Shown here: positions 11,600-23,300 of the stretch, one piece after another
Layout: every line of letters starts with the position of its first letter
How positions within the stretch are numbered: position 1 is the first letter of the stretch
NCBI GenBank assembly: GCA_916610825.1
Contig: OU744449.1
Location: 2,864,001-2,928,000, forward strand
Reading direction: 5' to 3'
From: Haliclystus octoradiatus
Taxonomy: Eukaryota; Cnidaria; Staurozoa; Stauromedusae; Haliclystidae
Length of the DNA stretch: 64,000 bases
Notes under the pieces: generated by a model
The model's input: only the letters and a program-made list of their open reading frames with translations
Databases searched by the model: none
What the model was told of the DNA's origin: nothing
Position numbers and translations under genes: made by a program

Positions 11600-12232
11600 C
11601 ATGAGTCCGAGCGTAGCGAAGCTAATTTTCTTTTGCGGTGGATATTTTCCGGCTGCCGGGATGTTGTTCTCAGAAGATAATGTTCCGTGCGTCCTTTGCG
11701 CATGCGTATATAAATAGTAAACATGGACATGTCCAAAATAAATCTTAAACAGTTTGTAAAAGAATTCATAGCATCGTAGATTGGATCAACTGTTTGGAAT
11801 ACATATAAGACAGAAACGATATTCAACATATGATATCAGTACATTCTTAATTTTATTCTGTGTTTGATTTATCGAAGCTTTTCAGCGACGTGGCCCAGCG
11901 TTTTCAATATTTGAGTATCGTGACATATATTTGTTCGCTTTTTCTATAAGTTTAGGAGCATGATTTGTTGTGGTATTTAGCGTCGTGAATCACTCATATA
12001 TAATGCTCTCACCTTCTAGCACTTTCATTTTAAGTTCTTTTATATATTCTACAATAAATTGATAAACAGAATTGTTATTATATGGTCAAGGAACAGGACC
12101 GTCCGTCGCAAATTGCATGTTGAACTAATGTGAGAGAAAAACGGACAACAGATAACGCATGCACAAAAGACGCACGGAACATTATCGCTAGTAATCAGGA
12201 TTCCGGCAGCCGGAACATTATCCACTTTGTTT
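11600..12232. mobile_element. inverted-repeat unit of about 630 bp
   Basis: The arm at about 11610-11720 and the arm at about 12155-12232 are imperfect inverted copies. Both contain GACGCACGGAACATTATC and CCGGCAGCCGG in opposite orientation, next to GCGCATGCG or GCATGC. The interior is AT-rich with no ORF of note. It may be a non-autonomous DNA transposon or an inverted pair of fragments. No target-site duplication was identified. Confidence 0.5.
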
Positions 12233-12373
12233 TTATTTTACAAATTTTAAATTTCAAAACAAATTTTTATGGAGAACATACAAAGGAGAGATTTACAAAT
12301 TATATTTATATTCAAATTAATTTTTTATTCTATTTATTTTTACTTAATATGAAGTTGATGTGGGTCCATCATT

Positions 12374-15300
12374 AGTTGATGGATCCTACCACATCTGTTA
12401 TGTTGGCATTTTGTAGGGTGTTAGTGAATGGTGTTCGCTTGATTGTTTTTGAACCCCGAATACACAAAATTGCAGATCTAACAAGGGCGGAGGACAATTT
12501 GTTTCTAAGCCAATTTTTTACAACGCTGAGATTATTGTCTTGTTTCTCTGCCAATTTTACAGATATCTCACTTATGAAGCGTTCAGTTTCTGGACTGCAG
12601 CCACCATACGCAGAAAAGATCAGAGGTGTGAAAAAACCTTGTTCAACTTCTATGATTCTTTTGTTGTACTTTTTTTTCCTGCGTTTTGAAATTTTGTTTG
12701 AGGTTTAGGTTTAGATTGGAAGGAGCAAAGGGATTGAACACCCTTACGTCAAAAAATGCTCTTTGACCTCTAATCCAAAAACCTCTAGCACAGATATCTA
12801 GGCGGGCTTCGTCTCCTGTTATTGTAGATGGTGTTAGATTTTCTCCTGTTAAAGGGGCAAGATGCGGCTCAATTGCAACATCTCTACAGGTTTCCTCTAA
12901 AACTTTCCCCAAGGTGTCTCTAATGTTGTCATGGCGTTGAAACATGTACCCCCCTTTAGGGCAGGATAGAGCATGATCGATGGTGTATTTTTTTCCACAT
13001 GGACAGTGTGAGGGGACATGCTTCATTGGCCAGCGATATCGAAGGAAAATTGCATCAAAAAATTCCCGCTTACTTGGAGAGAAAATTCTTTTGACTTCAA
13101 AGGTAAAGTTGTTAACCGATTTGATGACCCTTTCATACTAAGAAGCTGATTTGCACGAAGACTCATACTATTCATTCTCGCCTGTAGGTCTTCAAGTAGA
13201 GTTTGGCGGTTGATGTTTCTTGTGTTGATGACATGTTTAATTGACGATCTAAATTGAGTAATGTCTATGTTGCTCTCCTTACTTTGGTCTTTGATGCTGC
13301 TAGTTAATTGATCTGTTACTAGTCTGGAGTTGGTGCATTCTTCAGCAGAAAGGATAGAGAAAATTGGTAAAGCTAGGCCCCCCATTTTCACTGGTAAAGA
13401 TAGTAAATTTCTTTCAACCTGTGTGCAGACATGTCCATCGCAAATTGATGGGATGAAAAGAGTGTCAATGGCATGATCTAAAAAGGGAAGTTCAGTTTGA
13501 ACCTCTGGGATAGTTCTGAAGTGAAATGTTAGCGTATGACGAAATTCGCCAACAAAGGCAGTGTATGCAGCTTGGGGTTGACTCTTTGCAATCTGAGACA
13601 CGCCCACTATTTGTTCATACCATTTTCTTACTAGCTCCGAAGTGTATGGAGATGTTCCTTCTGTATTTCCAATAAATTCACCCAGATATTTTTGCCCGTT
13701 TAGTGTAGTATTGATTTGTGTTCCTTCAAGCAATGATTTGGCTATTTCAGCTTTCTCTGGAGATTTCACAATTAGCCATGACATTTTGGGGTTAGGATAG
13801 TATCCAAGTTTGGGACCATATTCTAGGATTTTATCCCTCCATATACGTAATTCGTTGAAAGTGCCTGCTCCTCCAAGATCATTAGCAAAGGCAGCATGGC
13901 GTACCTTTTTTGTTGGTAGTTGTCTAATAAACGATAACAATGGAGTTATAACAAGTAGACCGACATGGCCATCGGGTCTCCTTAAGTGGTCCCCTCTGCA
14001 GAAGCAATCTCATAGCCACCGGAAACAAACAATCAAGATGGTGCTTAATAGCAACTACGTTCATAAGTAGAAATCGGAGGGCATATGTATTTGATGTTGT
14101 GGAGAAGGACATTTCTATTAAGGGCATTGAAAGCGTTGCTGGCATCTACAAGCAATAACCCATCTGTTTCTTCTTCAGCAAAATATCAGACATTACGTGT
14201 ACAGCTGCTTCACAGCCTGCTGATTGTCCAGCACATAGTTGGAGATTACTTGCACTGGAGATAATGTCAGGTCTAGTAACAAGAATTTGGGCTTTACCTA
14301 TTATTCGACGTAATAACTCTCCAACACCTATTGGTTGTACTTCAGGATCTTTATCTAGTGGGATAAGGCGACATGCAGTATATGCCTCAAGGGATGATAC
14401 ACAATCATCACCGTCAGTGGAAAAGTGTTCTTGCTTGGAACATAATAGTCTTGCAAAAGCTGCGATGGTGCAGCGTAGCTCTTTCCCTGCCATACCAAAG
14501 CTCTTGGAGACAAGGATTCTTCACCAGCCATTAGCATCTAGACCTGATGGACCACATGAACCCTTTGTTTTTAAAGCTGATCTTGAGATAGAATCCTCAT
14601 CAATGTTATTGAACATAGCATTATCAACAAATGGGATGTCACCGCTGATTAGTATTGACTCATCTGCAGGTTTAGCTGCAGGGGGCTTTACCTTGACTTC
14701 AGCAATTGTTTCAGGAGTAAGTTTCAATATTCCTTTTGAGGTGGTGGTACTATCAAGCATTCTAAGTGCTGCATTAACTTTTCCCTGTATAATGTAATTG
14801 GCAAATGTTTTTGAAAGTTGCTCTTAAGTTTGAGACTGCTTCAGGGATGGAGGGCTTACGCGGGCTTCTTCCACAATGCTGTTAAAATCCCCATCAGCCC
14901 AGCTTACCAGTCTCCTCTATTTAGACTTTGACCGTGTTCTTTTGCTTTGGATCTGAAACTTTGTTTTTGTAACAGCAGAGCTGGCATTATTATTATAATT
15001 TTCATAACAATGTCTTTCATTTGAGTCCCACTATTCCAAAGGTTGAAAAGCCATTTCTGACACAAACTTCTTTCCGACAGCCCCACTTGCTAGCATGAAA
15101 ACGTTCTTACGCCAAAATACTATTTCCTCATAAATACAGTTGATTGAGTGTTTCAAATCTTCAAAGGATAACTGACCCCATATGAGAATCATTGTTTGTG
15201 AATTGTGATTGAATGTAATTTGTATTAATTATGAGTGATGATTGTTGAATAGCATCAATTCCTGCATTATTTGCAGGCATGGGAGCATTATTCGAGCTAG

Positions 15301-15770
15301 TAGATACATTTTCATGTGAAATGTTTGAATTAACAGCTCCTTCATTGTGAACTTGTTCTAAATGTTTCTTTCTACACGTAAATAGATGAACAGATCGACC
15401 ATGATCACTTGTGAATCCCCCGGGGGGTAACTCCACTAGGACGGCTATACGGGGACGTGCCACTATTTTTGGGTCCATATTCCAGCTGAGAAAGAACTTT
15501 TTGGGTATGAGATTTCAAATTTTGGAGCTTTTGGGTATCCTATTTTTGACTTTTTCAAGAATTTTTGAAATAATTTGCATCATTTTTGTGTATTTACCTA
15601 AAATTAATCAACCTGTTAGAACTTTTTGGGTAGCATCAACAAAATTTTTGGAACCTTTTGGGTACCTTACCTTTTTCCAAAGTGGCACCTCCCCGTCTCT
15701 GAAGAGATGGAGTTACCCCCCCGGGTGAATCCTCAGTTACAAAGATCACATTTGAAGGTGCTCATGACTG
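12374..15770 (-). pseudogene. reverse-transcriptase retroelement, inactivated
   Basis: Reading the minus strand there are, in order: a C2-type zinc-finger region (15760-15360, interrupted by a MITE at 15419-15725), a linker, RT blocks with LKTKGSCGPSGLDANGW, ACRLIPLDK, IGVGELLRRIIGK and LVDASNAFN, a palm motif, a long thumb-like region, then CPCG..(x)..DHALSCPKGGY (a CCHC-like finger) and a C-terminal nuclease-like domain (DEARLDICARGFW, FFDVRVFNP, FFTPLIFSAYGG) to about 12374. I infer an RT with a restriction-like endonuclease, as in early non-LTR elements. It is dead. The catalytic motif reads FAND where FADD is expected (near 13885). Several TAA and TGA stops fall between 14080 and 13940, and frame shifts occur near 14150, 13085 and 12640. 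Confidence 0.75.
15419..15725. mobile_element. 307-bp MITE with TIRs and target-site duplication
   Basis: Terminal inverted repeats are CCCGGGGGGTAACTCCA at 15419-15435 and its inverse at 15708-15725, with one extra G in the right arm. Flanking direct repeats TGAATCC lie at 15412-15418 and 15726-15732. A GTGAATCC reading would make them 8 bp, as for hAT elements. The insertion splits the zinc-finger part of the retroelement: KCDLC is encoded to the right of it and GFTSDHGR...HLFTC to the left. Confidence 0.8.
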
Positions 15771-17871
15771 TAAATGATATATGTTAAGCTAGAATCAAAA
15801 TGTATAAAGAATCTGAAATGTCATTGCAGGGATTCCAAAATAGATGATATTTATAATATTATCCTGAACATTGTCATAGTAATAATAAAGAACTAGGTGC
15901 TTATGGCATAAATACGAATATTTGACGAATATAATGTCTCCAGTCCAACGTAATCGACTCTTTGATCCGGAACAATTTATTGCACCTTCATGCATGTTCT
16001 TGAATTAAGGCGCATAATTTGAACATTTAAACCTTCTTGGATCACATGATGGTTCGCCATATGTTATGTTTGGCTAGTGATTAAGTTGACATGATATAAC
16101 TAAAACATTTTAAATAGTGGATAAAGAATAACACTACGGTAAAAAACGGACATATTAAATACTTTTATGCCATTTATGAAGCCAGAACCAGTAAACTCTC
16201 TGCACAAAAAAATAAAAATAACCATTAAACAATCACTAAACAAACCATCAACGATCAGTTGATACGTATCAGAATTGTATAAGTAGTAAATGAAAAACTT
16301 TGTCATTGTTTACTGTTTAATAAAACCAAGATAATAACGGACATAACATACTTTTCTTTTATAAAACAAGTTTTTTAATTATTTTTACATTTTGTTTTGA
16401 TCGATTCATGTTAAAGTACAAACCCAGGTGAGGGTGCTTTTTTAAAAATTCAGAAAAAACTGGTAGGGTATATTTTTTTTTCAAAAATTCTGACTTGCAA
16501 ATAAAGGGAGGTAAGCTTCCACTTAAATATTGCCGCAATTACATAATTTACAAATACATATAGAAATTACGAGATACAAAAAACTTAACTTGGTAATTAA
16601 TTATAACTAATATATAAGATAACCTTCCTAATACTCTTTACTACATAGGAGTGTGAAAAAATAGTCAGTAATGATATACAATTTAGATTATTTTATTTCA
16701 TTTGTATGCTTTACGAGGAAAATTTTTTGAGGTATACATTCCAACATTTTATAAAAGAAAATTATGTTCTTTTTCCATCTAAGTTAGTTTTTTTGCTTAA
16801 ATGTTTTCTCGATTTTTTGGTAGTAGTAGTATGTAGTGTATTTGAGACACATAAACAGTTTGTTACATTATAGAAATTGATATTTATAGTTATTTACATT
16901 TTTTTACTTTTAATTATGTTGCTAATGCTTCTTGATGTACTGTAGTACTTTAGTAAGTATGTTTTTTCAATTCTCAATACAATACAAACGTAATTAAAAA
17001 TTAAACATTCATTATGTAACTAATTTATGATAAATTAGATTTTTGTTATGCCATCTCAATCTGTCCCTGCTATCTAATTTAAACAGTGTCAATCTATACC
17101 AATAGACATAGTATGCCAGCACAACTCTCTTTCAAGAATATTTTTATAAATATCATTTTATTCATGATTGTAAATTATCATTATTAATCTTAAGCTTGAC
17201 ACTGTAGAAGTGTAGATCACAATAGAGTCCGTAATAGAGTTCATTGTGGTTTTTATTGTAAGTTTATGCTGCTCTCAAAGACCTTCCAACATTGGCATCA
17301 AGATCTCCCGATGGTTATCTATATTCTCAACTCTACTGCATCAAAGATTGTCTATCCGTTATCTGTTTCCTATACGGCGTTTCCTTAAAGACTGGCATAC
17401 TACCAAAAATCTGGTAACTTGCGATTATTAATCCTATGTTAATCTGTTGACTTATTGTCAAGGTATAGCGATATGCTAAGCTAGTAAGTCATACATGCTT
17501 CTGATCTTATTTGTCCATTTTTTCCGAAAAAGGCGTGGCATTTTTACAGTTGGGTGCTTCAGTAACTCTGCAACACCCTCAAAATTGCACGAATTTTGAA
17601 ATTTTTCGTCTCACAATTGCCCGAAATTCAACCCATCATTTTCAGTCTGCCCCCCTTACGCACACCAGGAATTTAGGGAAGTGCACAGAGATCCCCACCG
17701 CTGAACCCCGGCTGAACCATGGCTAAACTGAACACACAATATGATGGCATTGTTCGTGAAAAGTTACAGCTGAACTGAGACCCTGGAGCCTGACGACCAT
17801 GTTTTGACGTGAAAGCATAATTGATATAGTCAATGTTTTGACTAAAGTAATTAATAATTTTTCAATTTATT
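15771..17871. other. non-coding stretch, no gene recognised
   Basis: This is AT-rich sequence with no recognised repeat ends and only short unsupported ORFs. It includes the upstream region of the MFS gene. I could not identify a promoter element. Confidence 0.5.
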
Positions 17872-19311
17872 ATGATTTCAAGAACATCTTCCCAAACTAG
17901 AAGAATTCTAACAAGTATTGTATATGGTTTACAAGTGTTTATAATTGGTTTTGATTTTAATATACGAAGAACACAACTGGTATTTTATTTAGAAGAGATA
18001 AACGCTAATAATATAGCATTCTATCAAGGTCTTATTACAGTTGCTAGTCAAGTTACTGGTGGAATTGCTGGTTTAATACTTGGTTATTTATTAGATAAAT
18101 ATGGCCATGCAAGGCGGTTAATATCTCTAGCTAATTTATGTGGATTTATTGGGATTTTTATATACAGTATTCCTACTTCACCCATTGTTATGCTTCTAAG
18201 CGAATTATTAACTGGTGTTAATGTTGGTATATTTAGTTTAATTACAGCTGAAGCTGCTCGTATGTATAATAAACATCAACTAACTAAAGCAATAGCTGCA
18301 ATTAACTTAGGTTTTACAAGTGGGTTATTAATTGGCCCACTAACAAATTTTATTTTAGTTCAAGTGAATTTTAATTATCATACATTTTATATTCATCCAA
18401 CGAATGCACCTGGATTTATTACCTGTATACTCCTTATTTTAGTGCAATTTTTTGTTTGGATGTTTTTAAATAATAGCGAAGAAATCATCAAATTCGATGA
18501 AAGTTCAAACGAAAGTTCAAGCGAAAACGAAAATAGCCTTTTGATCACACATAGAACTACAACAAAAGATAATAAAGCCACCATGCGTAGTAGTAATTCC
18601 ATCAAGCATGACACAATTGACAAAGATGAAAATATATCGTCCGTTTTATTATCTAAGCCAATAACTAATAAATTGAAATTACGTTTATTATTAACGAATC
18701 ATTTATTATTAATTTTATATTTTTGCACATTATTATGGATGGTTATATTAATATCGTTTGTAGCACTTTTACCATTAATTTCTGTAAAATGGCTTAATTT
18801 TACAGCACTTCAATTAAGTATTGTTTATATAATTGGTGGTTGTACATCAGTAATTATTAATATATTAATTGTAATATTTCATAATAAACAAAATGATATT
18901 ACTCCAATATATATATTAGTTATTATACAAATTGCTATTCCATTATTATTAATATGGATGTGGGAATTTTATACCATTGGAAAATATATTCATGTATTAT
19001 ATTATTTATGGATAATTCTTGGTAGTGCAACATGGCCATTAGAAAATGTTCTCGTTAGATCGATAGCATCAAAATTTGTTCCACTTGAAATACAAGGATT
19101 TGCTGAAGGATTAAGGATTATACCATTTACAATCGGATTAGTTATTGGTGGATTTTTTGTAACAGTATGGTTTAGTCATGTTGTTACTTGTTCAATAATT
19201 ATTACTTGTATGCAATTATTCGTTTTATTGATGTTAATATATAAAAGAAAATCATTTTCTCAACCAGAAAGAATGACTTTACCAATACGTGAACTTACTA
19301 ATACATCTTAA
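17872..19311 (+). CDS. intronless MFS transporter, MFSD8/CLN7-like
   Basis: The 479-residue protein has about twelve hydrophobic segments in two sets, separated by a hydrophilic Ser/Glu-rich loop at about residues 205-265. It belongs to the major facilitator superfamily. The first half has the loop-2/3 signature around GYLLDKYGHARR (residues 80-91), and a G-rich TM5 block (NLGFTSGLLIGP) follows. The HP.NAPGF segment before TM6 resembles lysosomal MFSD8-type and SPX-MFS proteins, so I infer an organellar or plasma-membrane solute carrier with unknown substrate. The start at 17872 is the first ATG of a fully open frame. Unlike its neighbours it has no introns and is very AT-rich, suggesting a retrocopy or an intron-poor family member. 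Its last 40 or so codons are copied again just downstream (see 19191-19464). Confidence 0.7.
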   Translation: MISRTSSQTRRILTSIVYGLQVFIIGFDFNIRRTQLVFYLEEINANNIAFYQGLITVASQVTGGIAGLILGYLLDKYGHARRLISLANLCGFIGIFIYSIPTSPIVMLLSELLTGVNVGIFSLITAEAARMYNKHQLTKAIAAINLGFTSGLLIGPLTNFILVQVNFNYHTFYIHPTNAPGFITCILLILVQFFVWMFLNNSEEIIKFDESSNESSSENENSLLITHRTTTKDNKATMRSSNSIKHDTIDKDENISSVLLSKPITNKLKLRLLLTNHLLLILYFCTLLWMVILISFVALLPLISVKWLNFTALQLSIVYIIGGCTSVIINILIVIFHNKQNDITPIYILVIIQIAIPLLLIWMWEFYTIGKYIHVLYYLWIILGSATWPLENVLVRSIASKFVPLEIQGFAEGLRIIPFTIGLVIGGFFVTVWFSHVVTCSIIITCMQLFVLLMLIYKRKSFSQPERMTLPIRELTNTS

Positions 19312-19464
19312 TTCTTCAATAATTATTACTTGTATGCAATTATTCGTTTTATTGATGTTAATATATAAAAGAAAATCATTTTCTCAACCAGAAAGAATGA
19401 CTTTACCAATACGTGAACTTACTATTACATCTTAATTCTTCAATAATTATTACTTATATGCAAT
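19191..19464 (+). repeat. 124-bp tandem duplication over the MFS stop codon
   Basis: Units start at 19191 and 19315, and a 26-bp partial third unit starts at 19439, each with TTCAATAATTATTACTT. The spacing is exactly 124 bp. The second unit repeats the MFS C-terminal coding segment and its TAA with essentially one visible change (ACTAATACA to ACTATTACA), so the duplication is recent. 124 is not a multiple of 3, and the extra copy lies after the stop. Confidence 0.85.
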
Positions 19465-19633
19465 TGTGTAATAAAACTAAGCGATAAAATAGACGTTGTT
19501 TGAGCTTTCGACATGTCATCTTCAGAAATTTATTTAAAAAGAAAAATTATTTAAAATACATGAGTTTAAAACTTTAGAGATGACATAAGCAATGTCGAAA
19601 GCTCAAACAACATCTTACTGTTATTACACAATT
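19461..19633. mobile_element. foldback (hairpin) element
   Basis: The left arm starts CAATTGTGTAATAA and the right arm ends TTATTACACAATT. The inner arms share TTTGAGCTTTCGACAT and its inverse. The loop is AT-rich. It abuts the partial third unit of the 124-bp duplication. Confidence 0.7.
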
Positions 19634-20366
19634 AATAAGTAGAAACTTACTGATACGAATTTTATGTGCAATTAGCAATTTTATTCGCGATAATATATAA
19701 AAAGCCAATCATTTTGTGGAGGAGTGGCCGTTCTGACATATATTCAAATGACAATTTCAAACATTAAGTTATGAAAATATATTTAAGTCTCCTGCACTGA
19801 GCTTGTATGATGGTATCACCATTAAAGAAAATTAAAATAGATATTTGATTTATTTGTACGCTTTCTATTGTTATCAAGACAGAAAAACAATGCGACATTT
19901 TTTGCAATTTTCCTTCAGTGTTCTTTTAAAAAGTGCAACAGAGGCAGTCAAGATACGTACAAACTTTGATAGACAACACCCTCTCCCATATACGCAGTTG
20001 CACGCTTCTGACGTGACCCTCTCCCCCATTAACTGACTCCCACGTACTTTTGTGAATTTCGAGTTGCCCGGAGAAATCTGCTGTTTAAGATCTTTAGAGT
20101 TCAGTCTTCTTTTTAGCAAAATAAATTTATGATAAATAAATCAATAAACAATAGGTATTCTAATTCTGAGGCAAAACAGAGAAGATTATAGTCACATATT
20201 TACAATTGTAATTTCAATAAAAAAACGATAGTGAAGTAAGAAATAGAGAAGGAAATCTTAAATGTCCATGGTCCCTTACTGTATATCCAAATAAATACTG
20301 ATTTTGTGAATGCAGACATGTTTGATTGAGAAAGAAAATGTAAATACAATTCTTCTTTACTTTGAA

Positions 20367-23300
20367 TTAATTTGTGAGGTCGATTGTTTGGCGTTGAAAT
20401 AATATCGATTTTGAATTTCTCACAGTTGTTAGTAGCTCCATAGTAGCTTTAACCTATTTACAAATAAACAATATATTATATTATTATAACTATGTGACGG
20501 TTCGTGTCAGAAACAACAATCGGGGAAAAATCCAACTGTAAAGTTTGGCGGGAAGAAGTGGGAAATTATTGAAAATTTAAACATATTTTAATAAATAAAA
20601 TGAGATAGAGTCCGAAATGAAAACAAACAGAACATTCAAAAATAGATTAAAATTCTAAATTAGATAATTGAATAAAACGAAATCCAAAATTTTATTGAAA
20701 TGTAGAATCTGAAATGAACCGTCACATATTCTCAGTGTGAATGATAGCCTATATAGCAGATAAGATAGTGACCAGAACTTATTTCATTATTATTTACCAA
20801 CATTATTTCATTAGAAATTGAAGATCAAGTCCTCATTGGACATGCTACATGGGAATGTAACTTTTATTGGGATTATACTTCATGAGATTCTGCTGAAGTT
20901 ATAATAATTTTCAGGTTTGCTTTTTTTGTTCTTTTGACTTTACTGTCCTAGAACTGACATATTTATACTACTTGCAACCGAAAAAGTGATATGAAACTTG
21001 AATATTACGTTCATGTTTCTAAATGTGTGAAGTGTATCAGTCCAAACCAAAGACATGCAAGTGTAAAGACCTATCGTCTTTTTTTTCAGTATCAAATGAA
21101 AGGCGAATTGGATCAAAAATTATTCAAAATGGCACACCTTCTTTGCCACAACTGTCAAAAGAGCCTCTCAGAAACGATTTGGCAGAAACAGTGTAGTTAC
21201 GTCAACGGGAGCCTTTACGGACCAACTTCGTCATGCAAACTGACGCAAATTGCAATTTTCAAATCATTTTGCGTTATTATTAGCAGCCATGCTTGTATTT
21301 CAACGATGATGGCAGTTTCTTTATGCTTCCTTGACTTGTTTTGTGTAGGCAACACTCCTACTCGGTAGGTGAATGATCAACGACCATGTTCATCATGATC
21401 ATCATTTTGCATGATGTAATTGTTCCATGGACTCTGTTTCTGCCAAATCAGGAACCGGCTACAGTATAGCCATGGATAGAAAAGCAAGATGGAAGAAAAA
21501 ATGAAATGACTACGAAATATGATAATGACGATGGTACACACAGTCAAACCTACTTTTTGGGTGTTTCAAATCATTTTCTCAACCAGCTCTCAAAACACGG
21601 TAGTACATTGTTATACAGGCTGCTGCTATATAGAGGTGGTCACTAAAGCATGATTGACTGTTGACTGATCTATAAGACACGCTTTGATATGCCGCAAATT
21701 GAAGAGTTGTAAGAGTTTCAAATATATCAAAATCGTCATAGTAAAAAGTGAGACTTGGGCGAAAAAAACTTCTGAACGTTTTTCTCACTATTTTACTAGG
21801 CAACCATCAATTTGAGGACCTGATATGTATTGCATCATAATTATGCACTTTGCGTGAGAGGGGCGATTGGTAGATGTAGATTAAAGTAAGTAAATGAGAC
21901 GGTATCACGCCACCAAAGGCACCTGTACCTCTATTTGTAGAGGAGTATCTATTTTCACCGAGGCAATGATGTTAAATGCTCCTTATCGATCTCTGTTGCC
22001 ACACTGCATATTAATTTCAAAAGATTTCAAGGCAGATATGCCTCAATTGTCAATGTGTGTTGCCGCTACTCACAATGCAATCTTTTTGGACCATTTTAAC
22101 CGCCCATCTGAGCTGCCATCGATGGATTTGAATCACAGTCAATCAGATATGATCAAATCTAAAGTTCAGTAGCTCTGCCATCTTATTTAAACTCCCAGAA
22201 GTGGCCTATGTAGAAGTACTATTTTTCATTTATGCTGAGACGAAAATGCTTATAATTATGAAGAATTCAATTCACGTAATAATGATTACCTGGGACTGTG
22301 TCAAACATTGTGTCTCGTCAATAATGAGAAATGTAACAAATATTGACTCCAGCTGCAATTTCTCAACATGATTGATCTAAACATGAGAAAAATAAACCAT
22401 GTCAAGGACTGAGCTGGAAATAATTTTCATCGCGTTTTCACAAGTTTTAAAAGTTTTGAGTCTCTAAAACATTTGGTGGGTGGCCTATATTGAGAAGTAG
22501 CTCAAACGAAAGAGCAGCTCAGCAGACAATACAAAATGAACAATAAATAGGTGGCCACATTACAGAGGTGATCGCTATGTCAGGTTTGACGCTTGCTCTT
22601 ATTGATTGGATAATCAACTTTATAGGGTCAGGTTTTTGTGTACAGTGTAACCTCATTAATATCACTGCCTTGGTGCAGCTGAAAATCGTTATAATAGGCG
22701 GATTGCGATATTAAGTGGAGTGAAATAGTGGAGTTTGACAGAAACCGGTTTTGAAAAATGAGTGGTTGCAAGCGATTGTGATATTAACCGGCGAAAAATA
22801 GTGGAGTTTGATAGAAACCGGTTTTGAATCATTAATGATATCAAGCGGATCGTGATATTAACAGTAGTGACATTAGCAGGGTTACAGTGTAGTCCCCTGC
22901 AAACAACAGTTCAGGAGTTCATGAATAGTTCGTGAACAGTTCACTAACCTTCACGGGTAGTTCATGGACAATTCATGAACAGTTCAGGAAAATTTGGAGC
23001 CGTTCAACGTTCATGAGCTGTTCATGAAGTGTTCATGAACTCCTGAACTGTTTTTCGCCAGGGGTAGGGGCCTATAGATAGATATTTTCTATGAATGAAT
23101 ATGTTTGTTCCCGTAAGACATACTTCTTGGTTGTAATTCTGTTTGTTTGTAAAACAAACAATGTGAACTCTTCTGCTGCATTTCATATCAAGAGTTTGTT
23201 GGAGATCATTAATCTAAAGTAGTCAAAAAAACATGCAGGGTTGTTAATTAATTCAATGATTGTTTTCTGACAACCTAGATGTCAATTTTTACGAACAGTC

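Noticed and set aside
12376..12708. 110-codon plus-strand ORF
   Set aside because: The minus strand here encodes the conserved C-terminal domain of the retroelement (FFTPLIFSAYGG), so this frame is a shadow.
14264..14797. 177-codon plus-strand ORF as a gene
   Set aside because: It is the antisense shadow of conserved RT blocks read on the minus strand and has no motif of its own.
15411..15728. 105-codon plus-strand ORF across the MITE
   Set aside because: It lies wholly within the 307-bp MITE and its TIRs. No protein features.
21541..22590. A single 1-kb family B transposon with CAGTCAAACCT at 21541 and AGGTTTGACG at 22590
   Set aside because: A conserved CRPPA exon (22290-22376) lies between the two ends, so they are more likely separate fragments.
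22893..23065. GTTCATGAAC words as nuclear-receptor or p53-type binding sites
   Set aside because: The palindrome has no spacer and occurs only as part of a mobile repeat. There is no evidence for regulation.
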